Origin: Heliocidaris tuberculata
Lineage: Eukaryota; Echinodermata; Echinoidea; Camarodonta; Echinometridae
Direction: 5' to 3'
Assembly: GCA_025618425.1 (NCBI GenBank)
Contig: CM046847.1
Location: 2,576,259 to 2,640,258, forward strand
DNA: 64,000 bases
The translations under genes were made by a program, and so were the position numbers. This document shows positions 47,655-59,322 of the stretch, in pieces (position 1 is the stretch's first letter; the number at the start of each line of letters is the position of its first letter). The notes beneath the pieces are model-generated. The model ran no database searches, was not told the origin of the DNA, and was given only the letters and a program-made list of their open reading frames with translations.

Positions 47655-48459
47655 TTTTTTTTTTTCACAGTTGGAGCAAAAAGTGGTGACTACGAATCTA
47701 TTCTTGGAGCCTCTATCAATTTTTGACAATTCTGCCTCTTCGAGTTTCCTTGTATTTTTCTCTTCCTTTCTGCCCCTCTCTCTCTCTCTCTCTTTTTCTC
47801 TCTCACTCTCTCTCTTCTATCCATCCATCCCTCCCTGTCTCGATCCTTATTCCACCACTCTCTATCAATCTCCATAGGTGTATGAGGCGCGGATGGGGGG
47901 GGGGGGGGAGGGGGCGAGGGGCTGCAGCACCCTGAGAGTTTTGAAATTATCGATGTTCGGGTGACAGTCACCTAATATTCGGTGATAGGGTGTTCTATTT
48001 AGTTATTTTTATTATTTTTGAATTTATTTTTTTCACTGAAAAAAAGAAAGAGTTTAAACAGGAGAAAGATGATATTTAGACAAGAGAGGTCAGCCCCCCC
48101 CCCCTCCCAGGCGAAGTTGCACCTATGTTCATCTTCTATACATCTCTCGTCTATGTTTCCCTTTTCTCCTTATCCCAATTGTCTTTTGATTTTCCTTTTC
48201 ACTTCCGTCTTGTCTATCATCTTCTTCCTTTGTTCACACTCATTTGTGCTTTGTATATCTACTCTCCGTCAACTACACACAACTTATGGTACATAACATC
48301 AAGCATGACGTAATGTACATAATTGTGTATTTTATTTGTATCAATATAATGCCTAATCCAACTGCACATTTTCTTGTACATACACAAAACTAAGCAAATA
48401 CACAAATGCATACATGGTATCTCACTAGTTTTTCACAAAGACCCTACTTCCAAGCATGC
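47655..48459. repeat. CT microsatellite plus 'TTCGGGTG' poly-G repeat, copy 4
   Basis: A CT-rich tract lies at 47,750-47,860. It is followed by GGGGCGAGGGGCTGCAGCACCC, GTTTTGAAATTATCGATGTTCGGG and a closing C run at 48,095, a degraded member of the TTCGGGCA family. No gene. Confidence 0.65.
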
Positions 48460-48965
48460 TCACATTCACTTTCTTTCACTCTCCTCCTTTCTCCATCCTC
48501 TTCACTTCATTCTCTTTTGTTTCTACACCGTCTTGCACTTTCACTTTACTTTCACCATGTTCACACCTTAGTTTTTCTGGTGGGTTGAGGCAATTGTCCC
48601 TCTACCTTAACTCACTTATCAATTCTCTCTTATCAATAATTCGCTTCTCGTAATGATGTTTTATGAATTTAATATTATTGAACGACCCAATCGTGATTAG
48701 GTTATATAAGTTTCTGGACATGTAATATACAAGCTTTGCTTCTAAACATTTCCAACTGTTTTTTTCATCATCACTTAGGTCAATATTTTTGCATCATTTA
48801 CTTTACTTATTGATATTTAATTATGTGCCTATATCTATGGAAAACATCATTGTTATATTATTGTTGTTATTGTATTTATTTTATGTTATACGCACTGCAG
48901 TATTATGTTAATATGATTGAAAACAGTCAATAAAATCTGAAATCTGAATCTGAAAATCTGAATGC
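48460..48965 (+). mobile_element. Retroelement 3' end (LINE-like), left member of an inverted pair
   Basis: It matches 54,140-54,640 in reverse orientation over about 500 bases. It ends AATAAAATCTGAAATCTGAATC, a polyadenylation-like signal followed by short TCTGAA repeats, as at the 3' tails of some non-LTR retrotransposons. No reverse-transcriptase frame is present here. Confidence 0.65.
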
Positions 48966-49499
48966 TCTGATTTTACCAACAACAGAATGCTTATGGTGAC
49001 TCTTGAAGGGCAATTGGTTGTAATTCTTTAAGTATGGGCGATATAGCGAACTCATCGGGGAATTTCTTCTTTTCAGTTTTCTCCCCCCCCCCCTGTCTGT
49101 CTGTCTCTGCCTGTCTGTCTCTGTCTCTGTCTCTGTCTCCCACCTTATCTCCCTCTCACTCTTTATTTCCTTTAGACTTTGATGGTGGTATATATTATAC
49201 CCGGCATCTGACTCTACGGTAATATATTATAACGCATCTAGCTGATTGATGTTTCATTTAGAATCTTCACCACACTCAGTCGCTAAAGGTGGTATCAGTA
49301 AAATTTTGTCGTCATGATGGCAAATTTGAATCGCTATCGACAATCAGTAAAAGCCGACACTCCCCTCAAATAAGGTGGGATGCAGGATATACACACTCAT
49401 GAAATTTAACTGCATGAAGAGGGGTGAATATGGCAAAAATCCAAATAATTTCTCTGAATCTAGACGATACATAAGGTCTGTTGACGCCCTGTAAATACT
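48966..49499. other. Short intergenic stretch downstream of lipase A
   Basis: A CTGTCTCTGTCT microsatellite follows a C run at 49,083-49,140. The remainder is probably lipase A 3' UTR. No gene. Confidence 0.4.
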
Positions 49500-52400
49500 C
49501 TAATCAAGACAATAAGGCGTTTCTGCGTTGGTTACCAAGTAAAACTTTCCTGTAACCGCAGTATTCATGTCGGCGCGGTAACCCATGATAGCACAACCGC
49601 CTGCTCCGCATTCACCGCAGGTTCCTGCCTGATACTGCGCCCAACTTTCGCACGGTACCGCGGTAAACTCGCAGGAGAGAGACCGCACAGTGTTAGCAAA
49701 TAACGTCAGAGCTCGGAGATGGCTGCAGCCTGACCAGAAATCGACGTCTCTACATCCCGGCTGACGACGGCCTCCGTTGGGGTAGAAATCCTGGTGACCT
49801 AGCTGTGTAAGAATCAACAAATAACATAAGGAAAAGTTATCATTAGATTATTGAATCATTCGATTCAATTGATAAGTTATCGTTGATATCATTATCTAAT
49901 CGATCAGAAAAATAAAAATGTATAAGACCCTCTTTAGCCCATTGTCATTTATCTTACCACCCCTAAATGTGATCGTTTTTATGTTCTTGGAACACTTCTA
50001 TTGTGAATAATAGGAAAAGGTTCGAAAATTGTCATTAACGAGTGAAATCAAATCAGCCCCCACTTTCAAAAACGCTCTGCGGCCCCTGAAAAACAAATCC
50101 CCCTTAATATCCCCCTTAATTTGCCCTTAAGTTTTCGGGATCGTACCCTTCCATAGAATCCTTGATCGATCCTGGTTATATACCTGCATCATCTGTCCTA
50201 GTCCTGTGCCATCATTGGCATCTGTATGCATGACGTCAACGAAGAGAGCATCGGTAGGATCAAGACGACACTCGGGTCCGTTATCACGGTAATCAAAACC
50301 CTCGTCACGGAAGTATGGACCTGCAGGATCCAAACCTATTTGTGTATAGAGACCAAAAAAGAAAGGTTTAAGGATAAAGATTTAAATGGAGGGGAAAAAG
50401 ATCGGAACAAGACTGGGACGGATAAAGTATGCCTTTATAGAAAATGAAAAATGTCTGGATATGCAGAGGTAGACGTAAATAGAAAGAAGTACAAGAAAGA
50501 TCGAGCTAGTAGTAAATTGAATACAATTACTAGGCATGCTAAGGGCATCTGACTACCCCATCCCTTTGGGGTCTGTTCCGAGGGCTCTGGCTCGATGGGA
50601 CTATATTTGACGGCTGTGGTAAGACTAATAACTTTTGTGTCTATAACTTAGATAGTCTAATTAACTTTGAGGGGTCAAATCTTAGGGGCTTGATAGGGAG
50701 ACTATTTTGGGACAGGCTCCCATGCAGACTACAACTAACAAAAAAAAATCAAATGCGACTAAACTTTCAACCAATCAAAACCTCGTATTTAGGACTTGCG
50801 TTTAATTTGCACAGCGTTTTATATAAGACGTTTCCTGCAAGATGTTTCATGTAAGACGCATCAAAACAATGGGGATGTGATTTACCTGTGATTCGTGCTA
50901 TACCGGGCAGGTATTCTCCGGCATACCCCATCACATGAGCACCAAGACTCATACCAATCAGATGGAGATCACTGTAGTACATCCCTGTCTCGAGGTTGAG
51001 GAAACGGGCTAGTAACCCGATCTCTCGGCCGACTACCCTGGTGTTCTGATGACATTCTCTGTAAGAGCCCTGAGCACCCTCGCTCCAGTCAACGAGGATC
51101 ACATTCACATCGTACTGGAGTAAGATAAAAGACATACTCTTAGGAAAATACGTTTTTTCACACAATGTAAAAAAGGGAACATTCATTACATTCAGTGGCA
51201 GATTTATGGGGGCACATGCTGGCCGTGCCCCATTTAAAAACCAAATGGCATATCTTACGTGCACAAAACGGTCACTCAATCATGTCAACTGTGTAGTTTT
51301 TCAGAATGGTGCCCCCTTATACAAAGTCCTGGATCCACCCTAGATTGATTTAATCACGATGTATTTTTGATTGATTGTTTGTTTTTTGCTTCAAGAATAA
51401 TGCAGTTGATTTTGTACGGGAGTGGGTAGTGTTATAAGTTATCAAAATTAAAGGAAATATCGTATTTGATATGCTCAAAATTCTATTATAATGATATCAT
51501 AGAAAATAACGACAGCAGTAAAATATTCATTTATTATGGCTTACATAGTCATAATGCGATATCGAAATAAGATTCCCAGTATATCAACTTACTGTTTCAA
51601 GGAGAGCATCTTTTTGGTCCTGTTCGAGTACCCTGAACGCGTTAGCCGTGTAGCCATGAACCGATATCTTCGTCTTCCTAGTCGGGTCGTAGTTCGATGC
51701 TCGAAGGCCATCGATGTCGCCTCGTCTTAGCTCCTGAGGTTCGAATTGGTTACGCCTTGTGTAGAGAAAGAATCGGGTGTTGATGAGGGCTGGTGATCGA
51801 GGTGGGAAGCCGAACGCATGACAGCCATCATTGGTAAAGCAGCCGACATCGTCAAAGCAAACCTCTTCGGAATGGACTAAGGTGTGGAAGGTACATTTAT
51901 CATTTTTGCTTTTACACAGTTGACATATTTTTAAAAATTTCCTTTGGTTATGATTATATTGGGGTTTACTTACCTTTGTTTGTTGATTCAGAAGAATCGA
52001 TAATCAACTGTTAGCTTAAATTTTAGGTGAGTATAGTGCTGATGAATTTTGAAAGAAAAATCGTTATGAATGATGTGGATGTAATCAGTTATTTCATTTC
52101 TAATTCAGATTATCTGATTATGTATTCTATAGCTGTTTTGGCAATATTAGCATTATTTTGAAGTAGAATGATCTTATTTATGTGACAATTGTATTTGTCC
52201 ACGGTACACTTCAGAGTACACACATCAACGTAGGCATACAGGGCAGGAGCGGTGTGCGTGGGGGGGGGGGGGGGGGTGGGAGAGGGCGGCTGCAGCCCCA
52301 CCTCGGAATTTTGAAACTGCCGAAATTCGGGCAACGATCACCCTTTTTGGTGATTTCTACCTTATTAGACCATAATCTGGTTGTCAGCATAAAAAGTGTC

Positions 52401-52853
52401 ATTTTGAATTTGAGCAAGAGGTGACAAGCCCTCTTGCGAACTTTGAGTATACCCATGATAGTGTACTTTTATTCTTGGAAAACACACAACAACCTCACTC
52501 CCATCTCCACCTAAATAACAAGCAGATTAAAAAATGGACACGAACTGTGTTTTCTCATATATTGTATGTATATCTTGCACAACATTGGGAGGCATCATTT
52601 TCCTGCTCGCAATAGCAAATATATTCACAACTGCAGTCTAGTCAACATTATCTACAAAAATATCTGCATGGTTCAACCACACAGACTTTAGCTACATTTC
52701 AGCTAGAATTTCTCTACAAACATCAACAAATGATACACGTCCAACACTGAAATTAACACAAGTTTGCTACTATAACTTTACCGTATCACAGAATTTCTTA
52801 CCTTGTCTTAAAACTGTACCGAGCAAAATCAATATCGTATACAGAGACTCCAT
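49500..52853 (-). CDS. Secreted pancreatic-lipase-family lipase, paralog A (GMSLG elbow)
   Basis: Five coding exons on the minus strand: 52802-52853, 51593-51876, 50886-51114, 50184-50335 and 49500-49802, giving 339 residues. MESLYTILILLGTVLRQ is a signal peptide, so the product is secreted. The alpha/beta-hydrolase core has INTRFFLYTRRN, KISVHGYTANAF (oxyanion-hole HG), VILVDWSEGAQ and the nucleophile elbow IGMSLGAH (S168). It also has GLDPAGPYF (D191) and LGHQDFYPNGG (H242), a complete Ser-Asp-His triad. The elbow has Met where the family usually has His (GHSLG). The lid loop between CRDVDFWSGC cysteines is very short compared with pancreatic lipase, and there is no C-terminal PLAT domain. 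Both resemble short-lid, phospholipase-A1-like members. Substrate cannot be set from sequence. Intron phases match paralog B. Confidence 0.93.
52255..52445. repeat. Dispersed 'TTCGGGCA' poly-G repeat, copy 5 (lipase A intron 1)
   Basis: A G run, GCGGCTGCAGCCCCACCTCG, then TTTTGAAACTGCCGAAATTC, GGGCAACGATCACCC and GAGCAAGAGGTGACAAGCCC. Confidence 0.75.
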
Positions 52854-54139
52854 ACCGTAACGAACGTCTTTGTCAAATTAAAAAAAAAACTCGAATGACA
52901 CAACGAAAACGAAATATCAGACACCCTGTTGTCTGCCTCACCTTCTGATTAAAGAAAATAAATGACACTGAATTGTAGATTTAAGGGATATAAGATTAAT
53001 TTAAATATCATTCAAGGGCTGATGCAGGAGTTTTTGTTTTAGCGGGTATAGTGTGTAAAATATATAACGACACAGCTGTTCTAATAAGATAAGAAGAAAA
53101 AGATTAATGGCCGTGTCATGCATTACCTTCAAGTTAGCTACTGGCTACTTAGCTTCGATCATATACCTAAAGTACGTGAAATACAGAAACAGTGTATAGA
53201 GTCACTACGATTTGTTTTTGAATCGCTTTATCGCTTTATCAGTGTAAATCATAACCAAGTCCATTGAATTATGATCGGTTATATCTATATTTCAATTATA
53301 ATTATTATGTTGTAATTGTTATGTTTGATCCTGTTCTTAATTTTCATAATTATATACTGTATAAAAAAAAATTGTAAAAGATAAATATGTTTGTGGAAAT
53401 CAATAAAACTTTGAAACTTTAAATTTTTAGGGTAACTGACCATTTAAAAAGTGAGGTGAATAAAAGCAGAGACACATATGGATTTATACAAGATTACAAT
53501 CATAATGCATTAATATACAAAGATTTCATACTTGTAGGCCTATGCCTACTTAATTTCTTGACATTTGATAGTAAATTTGTTTACAGTTGAGTTCTACCAG
53601 TTTCACGTAATGTGGAAGGCCTAATAGAGTTTGCAGGTATACACACAACTTGCATAGTTTCTAAATAATTATAACATTTCGATTCTATTCATGTATACCT
53701 GTACAATTAGCTTAAAGAAGCAACACTTTATACTTACAGTACAGATAGACTGTATGAACTCTGATAGATCGCCTGACTTGATGTAACCTTGAGCATCGTG
53801 GTATAAAATAGTGGTGAATCCACAAAAGATAAATACATGTACAGTGTGTCCCAGAAGAAAGGAAACCGGATTTCATGACAGAAAGTTTCTATCATAATTT
53901 CCTTGATAAAATATACATTATGAATAGCTCTGATTCTCTTCTATCATTTGATGCTCTACTTATTATTCATAATTCAAGCATGACTGAATTAAAACAATTG
54001 AAAGTGGTAATACCAAAATTTCTTTTGCACGCACAAATTGCAACTTTGAGTAAGTTTGGTCCAAAGTGAAAATCGTCACACAATTTGGATCAAGGAAGCT
54101 GAGTAGCTGATGTTTGCCAACCAAATCGACATAGAATCT
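52854..54139. other. Spacer between the two lipase genes
   Basis: It includes the lipase A upstream region; no clear TATA box is seen. A second retroelement-like tail (AATCAATAAAACTTTGAAACTTTAAA, about 53,398-53,423) and a solo transposon end TACAGTGTGTCCCAGAAG (53,837), like the element at 56,317, are present. Confidence 0.4.
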
Positions 54140-54640
54140 CAAGCTCAGATTCAGATTTAGATTTCAGATTCAGACTTATTGACTGTTTTCAATCATATTA
54201 ACATAATATTGCAGTGCATAACATAAAATAAATACAATAACAACAATAATATAACAATGATGTTTTTCCATAGATATGGGCACATAATCAAATATCAAGT
54301 AGTAAAGTATAATTATGAAGCACAAATATTGACCTAAGTGATGTTGAAAACAGTTGGACATGTTTAGAAGCAAAGCTTGTATATTACTTGTCCAGAAACT
54401 TATATAACTTAATCACGACTGGGTCGTTCAATAATATTAAATTCATAAAGCATCATTACGAGAAGCGAACTATTGATAAGAGAGAATTGATAACCGAGTT
54501 GAGGTAGAAGGACAATTGCCTCAACGCACAAGAAAAACTAAAGTGAAAGTGCAAGACGGTGTAGAAACAAAAGAGAATGAAGAGAAGGAGGATGGAGGAA
54601 GGAGGAGAGTGAAAGAAAGTGAGTGTGTCTGTGTCTGAGA
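54140..54640 (-). mobile_element. Retroelement 3' end (LINE-like), right member of the inverted pair
   Basis: Complement of 48,460-48,965: it starts with GATTCAGATT...TTATTGACTGTTTTCAATCA and continues through GGTCGTTCAATAATATTAAA to GTGAAAGTGCAAGACGGTGT. Confidence 0.65.
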
Positions 54641-54772
54641 AGAAGGGAGAGAGAGGGCAGGAAAAGGGAGGGGTGAAAAGGGAGTAAGACAGAGGAGAGA
54701 GATTGAGAGAGAGGGGAGAGAGGGAGAGAGAGAGAGGGGGGGGGGGGGGGGGGGAGTGGTAGAGGTGGGTCC

Positions 54773-55553
54773 TCAGGGCTCAGGTATGCAATAGGGGGAT
54801 TCGGGGTTCGTGTCCAAGAAGAAGAGACCCTCTAACTCTTTGTAGTCTATGGCATAATACCCCATCTCTGAACACCCCTGGACCCCACACGTCCGGCATA
54901 ACCCGCTCATGTAAGCTGTCCAGCTTGGGCAGGGGTAAGCCTTGAATTTACAGGTGGTGGAACGCAGGCTCTCGGCGAAATAACGGGAGGAGTAGGCGTG
55001 GCTGCATCCAGCGATGTCACTGCCGTAGTCACAAGCGGGCTGGCGACGACCGCCGTTCGGGTAGAAGTCTTGATGACCCATCTGTATTTTTGAGGTTATA
55101 TTAAGATTTGCTTGTATTACAATAAACTTTGTTTAAAGCTACACTATCAACGATAGATTTGGGGAAATAATTATGCCTTCAACCTCTTCATGTTGGATAA
55201 GGAGGTGTCAGACCAAAGAGTTTTCATCAAATTTCAAATTTTCCTTCTTAGATTTAGATAAACTACCTAAAAGAAAAAAAAATAATGTAGTCAACCCCCA
55301 TACCGGCCCAACGGCACACTTCCACCCAACTTCCCTCTAGAGACTCCCTGAATCACCGTTGTCATTATTATCTAATATCCTCCTAAATTTTCAGAATAAT
55401 TTTAGTACATGATTTCATACTTTTGTATGGGTTAACCTCTCTTCCTACCCCTCCTCTATCGTTAACATTTTGCTTGACTTCGAGAAACAAACAATATCGG
55501 AGAAAACAACTGCTCACACTCCCCCCCCCCCCCCCCCCCCTCCCCCCCCCCCC

Positions 55554-55593
<40 letters not shown>

Positions 55594-57893
55594 ATCGCCC
55601 CGGGGCCTGCTAAGCAAGTATGAGAGGGATGACGAGACTTGTATATATATCATATTCCGGGGGATCATGTCGGGGGGGGGGGGGGGGGGGCTCATCATAC
55701 CTCTAAATCATTTTGATAATCCTGGATTCGCCTCTGATAAGATATATTCCATAATAAATTTTTACCCTTATATTCCATTAGAATTTAATCACAACCCTTG
55801 GTTAAAGCTGGGTCTAAAGTATAACCAAGGAGTTATAACTCCTCGGTATAACAAAGGAAGCTAGACTATAAGTCTAAGTTTTTCCTTTGTTCAACATGAC
55901 TTAGACCCAGCCTATTGTTTAACGAAATTCGTAATTACAAAAACACAACAAACAAAACGGACATTCAATTTAATTGTAATTTTATTCATCGTACCGGGAG
56001 TGATGTTCCGAGGCCGACGTTGTCGTTACCATCACTATGAATGACATCAACGAAGAGGGCGTCAGTCGGATCAAGTCGACATTCGGGCTCGTCTTCACGG
56101 AAAAACGGTCCTGCGGGATCAGAACCTAAGGACAGATGAGAAAAAGTGGTTGACGACGAAAATGAATAAGAAAAAGAAATTAGTCAGAGAAATTAAACAT
56201 TCGAAATCAAAATTATAAATGAAGTAAATAATTAAAATAGCTGAACATCAGCATCAGACTGGTATATATCGAGAAAAGTGAAAATTTCCTTATGAAATAT
56301 GTTATGATATACCACCTACAGTGCGTCCCAGAAAAAAAAGTTAACAGTCAGTTAAAGATTACCCAAATAAATATTTAAAAATATTTGAAGCAAAATTTCA
56401 TACCTGTGGATTACTTAGGGTCTCTTCTATTACATGACTTCTAAAGATGACGCTATATTTTAAGCTCGAGTGAGCAAAGGACACTTTTGTGAAAAGGTGC
56501 AAAATCCAGACTTGACAAGAATTGGTACTTGTTCTGTCTGGTATCAGCAAAAATCAGAGTCCTGAAAAGGCTTAGAAATGTTCATATTTAGATTAATAAT
56601 AGACAATTCACGAAAGAACAGGTTCCCTTCACTGTATGTCCTTAAATATCTCATCAATATTTTTATGCTTCAGTGAGCAATTAAATACTTTATTGAGTAT
56701 TTGGAAATATTAGTTTTGGCAATATTGTAATTCAGGCTGTCTTTCTCAGTCAATCATAAAGTTTTGATAGGATATGTCAGGAAATACAGAAAGGCTATTT
56801 GTTATAAGTTGCTTTTTAATAACCAGAATATGAAAGTTTCTAAGTCTTTTCAAGACTCCCAACTTTGCTGATACCAGCTAGAACAAATCCAAATTTTTGT
56901 CAACCATGGATTTTGCAACATTTGAAAACAATAACTTTTGCTCACTCAAACGTGAAATATCGTTAGATGTTTTGGTCTCATTTGATAGGAGATACCCTAA
57001 GCTATCCATAGGTATGAAAATCTCATGGACATATTTTGAAATGTTCATTTGGGGAGACCTTTTCCACTCGTTAACTTTGAACGGTTCTCAAATTTGTTAA
57101 TACCAGCCAGAACAAAATACTAATTCTTGTCAAGTCTGGATTTTGCATCCTTTCACAAAAGTCAATTTTGCTCACTCGAGCTTAAAATATTGCCAATTTT
57201 GTAAAGATACCCTAAGCCATCCATATGTATGAACATTTCATACAAATATTTTGAAATATTAATTTTGGGATACCTTTTCAAACTGTTAAATTTATTCGGG
57301 ACGCACTGTATAAAAGTGTATAAAACATATTCAAAATAGGATTTGTAGTTAATGGAATTCATTTAAATCTTTGAATGTATTGTGGATGAAAGGTTCAAGT
57401 TCTGCTGGTATTTTATCGTGGAGATCTTATTTTTAAAATTATTTTTTTTGGTAGTTATTGCGGGTCCTTGAATGCTACAACATCATTGTTGAGGAGTAAA
57501 ATTAATTATTATGACATAGTAAGTGTGCGTTACACAATTTTTTCCCTCCTTACCTGTTATTCTGCCAAAACCTGGTTGATAAGCACCAGCATAGCCTGCC
57601 GTGTGGGCCCCAAGACTGTGCCCCACCAAATGAACATCCTTAAAGTACATGCCTTTCTCAAGATTGAGGAAGCGAGCGAGGAGGGCTATCTCGCGCCCTA
57701 CCACCCGGGTGTTCTGGTGCTGCCGAGGGTAGACGATCCCGCTTGCACCCCTCCACCAGTCTACGGTGATGACATTGACGTTCGCCTGGATGGGATGATG
57801 TTTAGATTGAGAAGAAGACGATGTGATACTTCGATTTATCAGATGATAAATTGGATAAGCAGTAATGGTGTCTGATGATGTTGTTGTTGTTGT

Positions 57894-57927
<34 letters not shown>

Positions 57928-59270
57928 ACTGGTGGTAGTGATGGTGATGATGATGATGATGATGACGATGACGGTGTTAACGATGACAATGATGATAATG
58001 GTGATAAACTGATAACATATATTAATAATGGTGAAAAATCTGAATCTAATAATAACACGATAAAAACTACTTTCGAAAAATAAACTCAAGGGCAATTTCA
58101 AAGGCCTATTGTACTGCCCATAGAAATCAGGTTCGGATTACGTAATATGCCATTGTAATGTTCGCACATTTCTAAAGGTGATAGACAGGGCTACTGAAAT
58201 TGCCTTCAGTTGATTTTTCGAAAATAGTTTTTATCGTGTTTAATTGATATGATGCTGTTGATAATTACAGTGCTGATGACGGTAGGCTACTAGTGGTGGC
58301 GATGAAGGTGGTGATGGGGGGGGGGGGTGATAGTGCTTTTATTGTTACTTTAGATTAAAATAATCAATGTGAAATTAGCATGATAAATGACGAAGACTAT
58401 TTAAGGTGCATGACTACGATACTCCCAGTTCCTTCTATCTATCTCTCGTTCTCTATAATAGCTGTCTCTTTTTTCTCCCCTCTTGTCCCTTTTCTGCACT
58501 CATTCTCTGTTTTCCCTTTTTATATCATATAATTTATGGAAAAGAGCGTTGTTCTCACATTTTCAAGGAAGGCGTTTTTCCTATCCCGTTCTCCACTAGT
58601 GAACCCATTCGAGTTCCAGCCGTGGATCGAGAACTTCGTCGGCACCTTCGGGTCGAAGTTCGAAGCTCGGAGTCCATCGATGTCGCCTCGCTCCAACTCC
58701 TGAGGATCATTCCAGTTTCTCCTCGTGTAGAGATAGAAACGTGTGTTGATGAAGGCGGGAGATTCTGGCGGAAACGTGTTTCCATGGCAACCCTCATCTG
58801 AGAAGCAGCCGAGGTCGTCATAACATACCTCTTCTGCCTGGCCTGTTGGAAATCATCATCGTCAACCGTTCAAAAAAAAAAGAAAAAAAAAAAGAATAAC
58901 TTTGTACTATTTACCTGTCATGATGTAATATATGACACTAAAATAACAAGTAGAAGACAATCTTTGTGAGTATGGTTTTGACTTCTACATAAAGTGTATT
59001 CCGCATTTCCTCCCCTCTCTAGAATAACTGTCTCTCATTTCTCTACTCATTCTGCCCTCCATTATAATACATTTTTTTATAATCGTCTGAAATGTTACGT
59101 TGATATGTCCATTTCTTTCTTTCTCTCCCCTCAAACTCTTCATCATTCTCCCCTCTCTCATGTCTCTCTCCCTCTTTATCTTGCTCAGAGACTCTTTTTT
59201 TTTCTTCTCTCTCTCTCTCTCTCTCTGTATCTCCTCTCTCTCTCTCTCTCTCTCTCTTTCTCTATCTCTA

Positions 59271-59322
<52 letters not shown>

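Noticed and set aside
57483..58058. 191-codon frame on the minus strand ending in lipase-like sequence
   Set aside because: Only 57,554-57,785 is real (lipase B exon 3). The upstream Ser/Thr part is the GAT microsatellite read through the intron.
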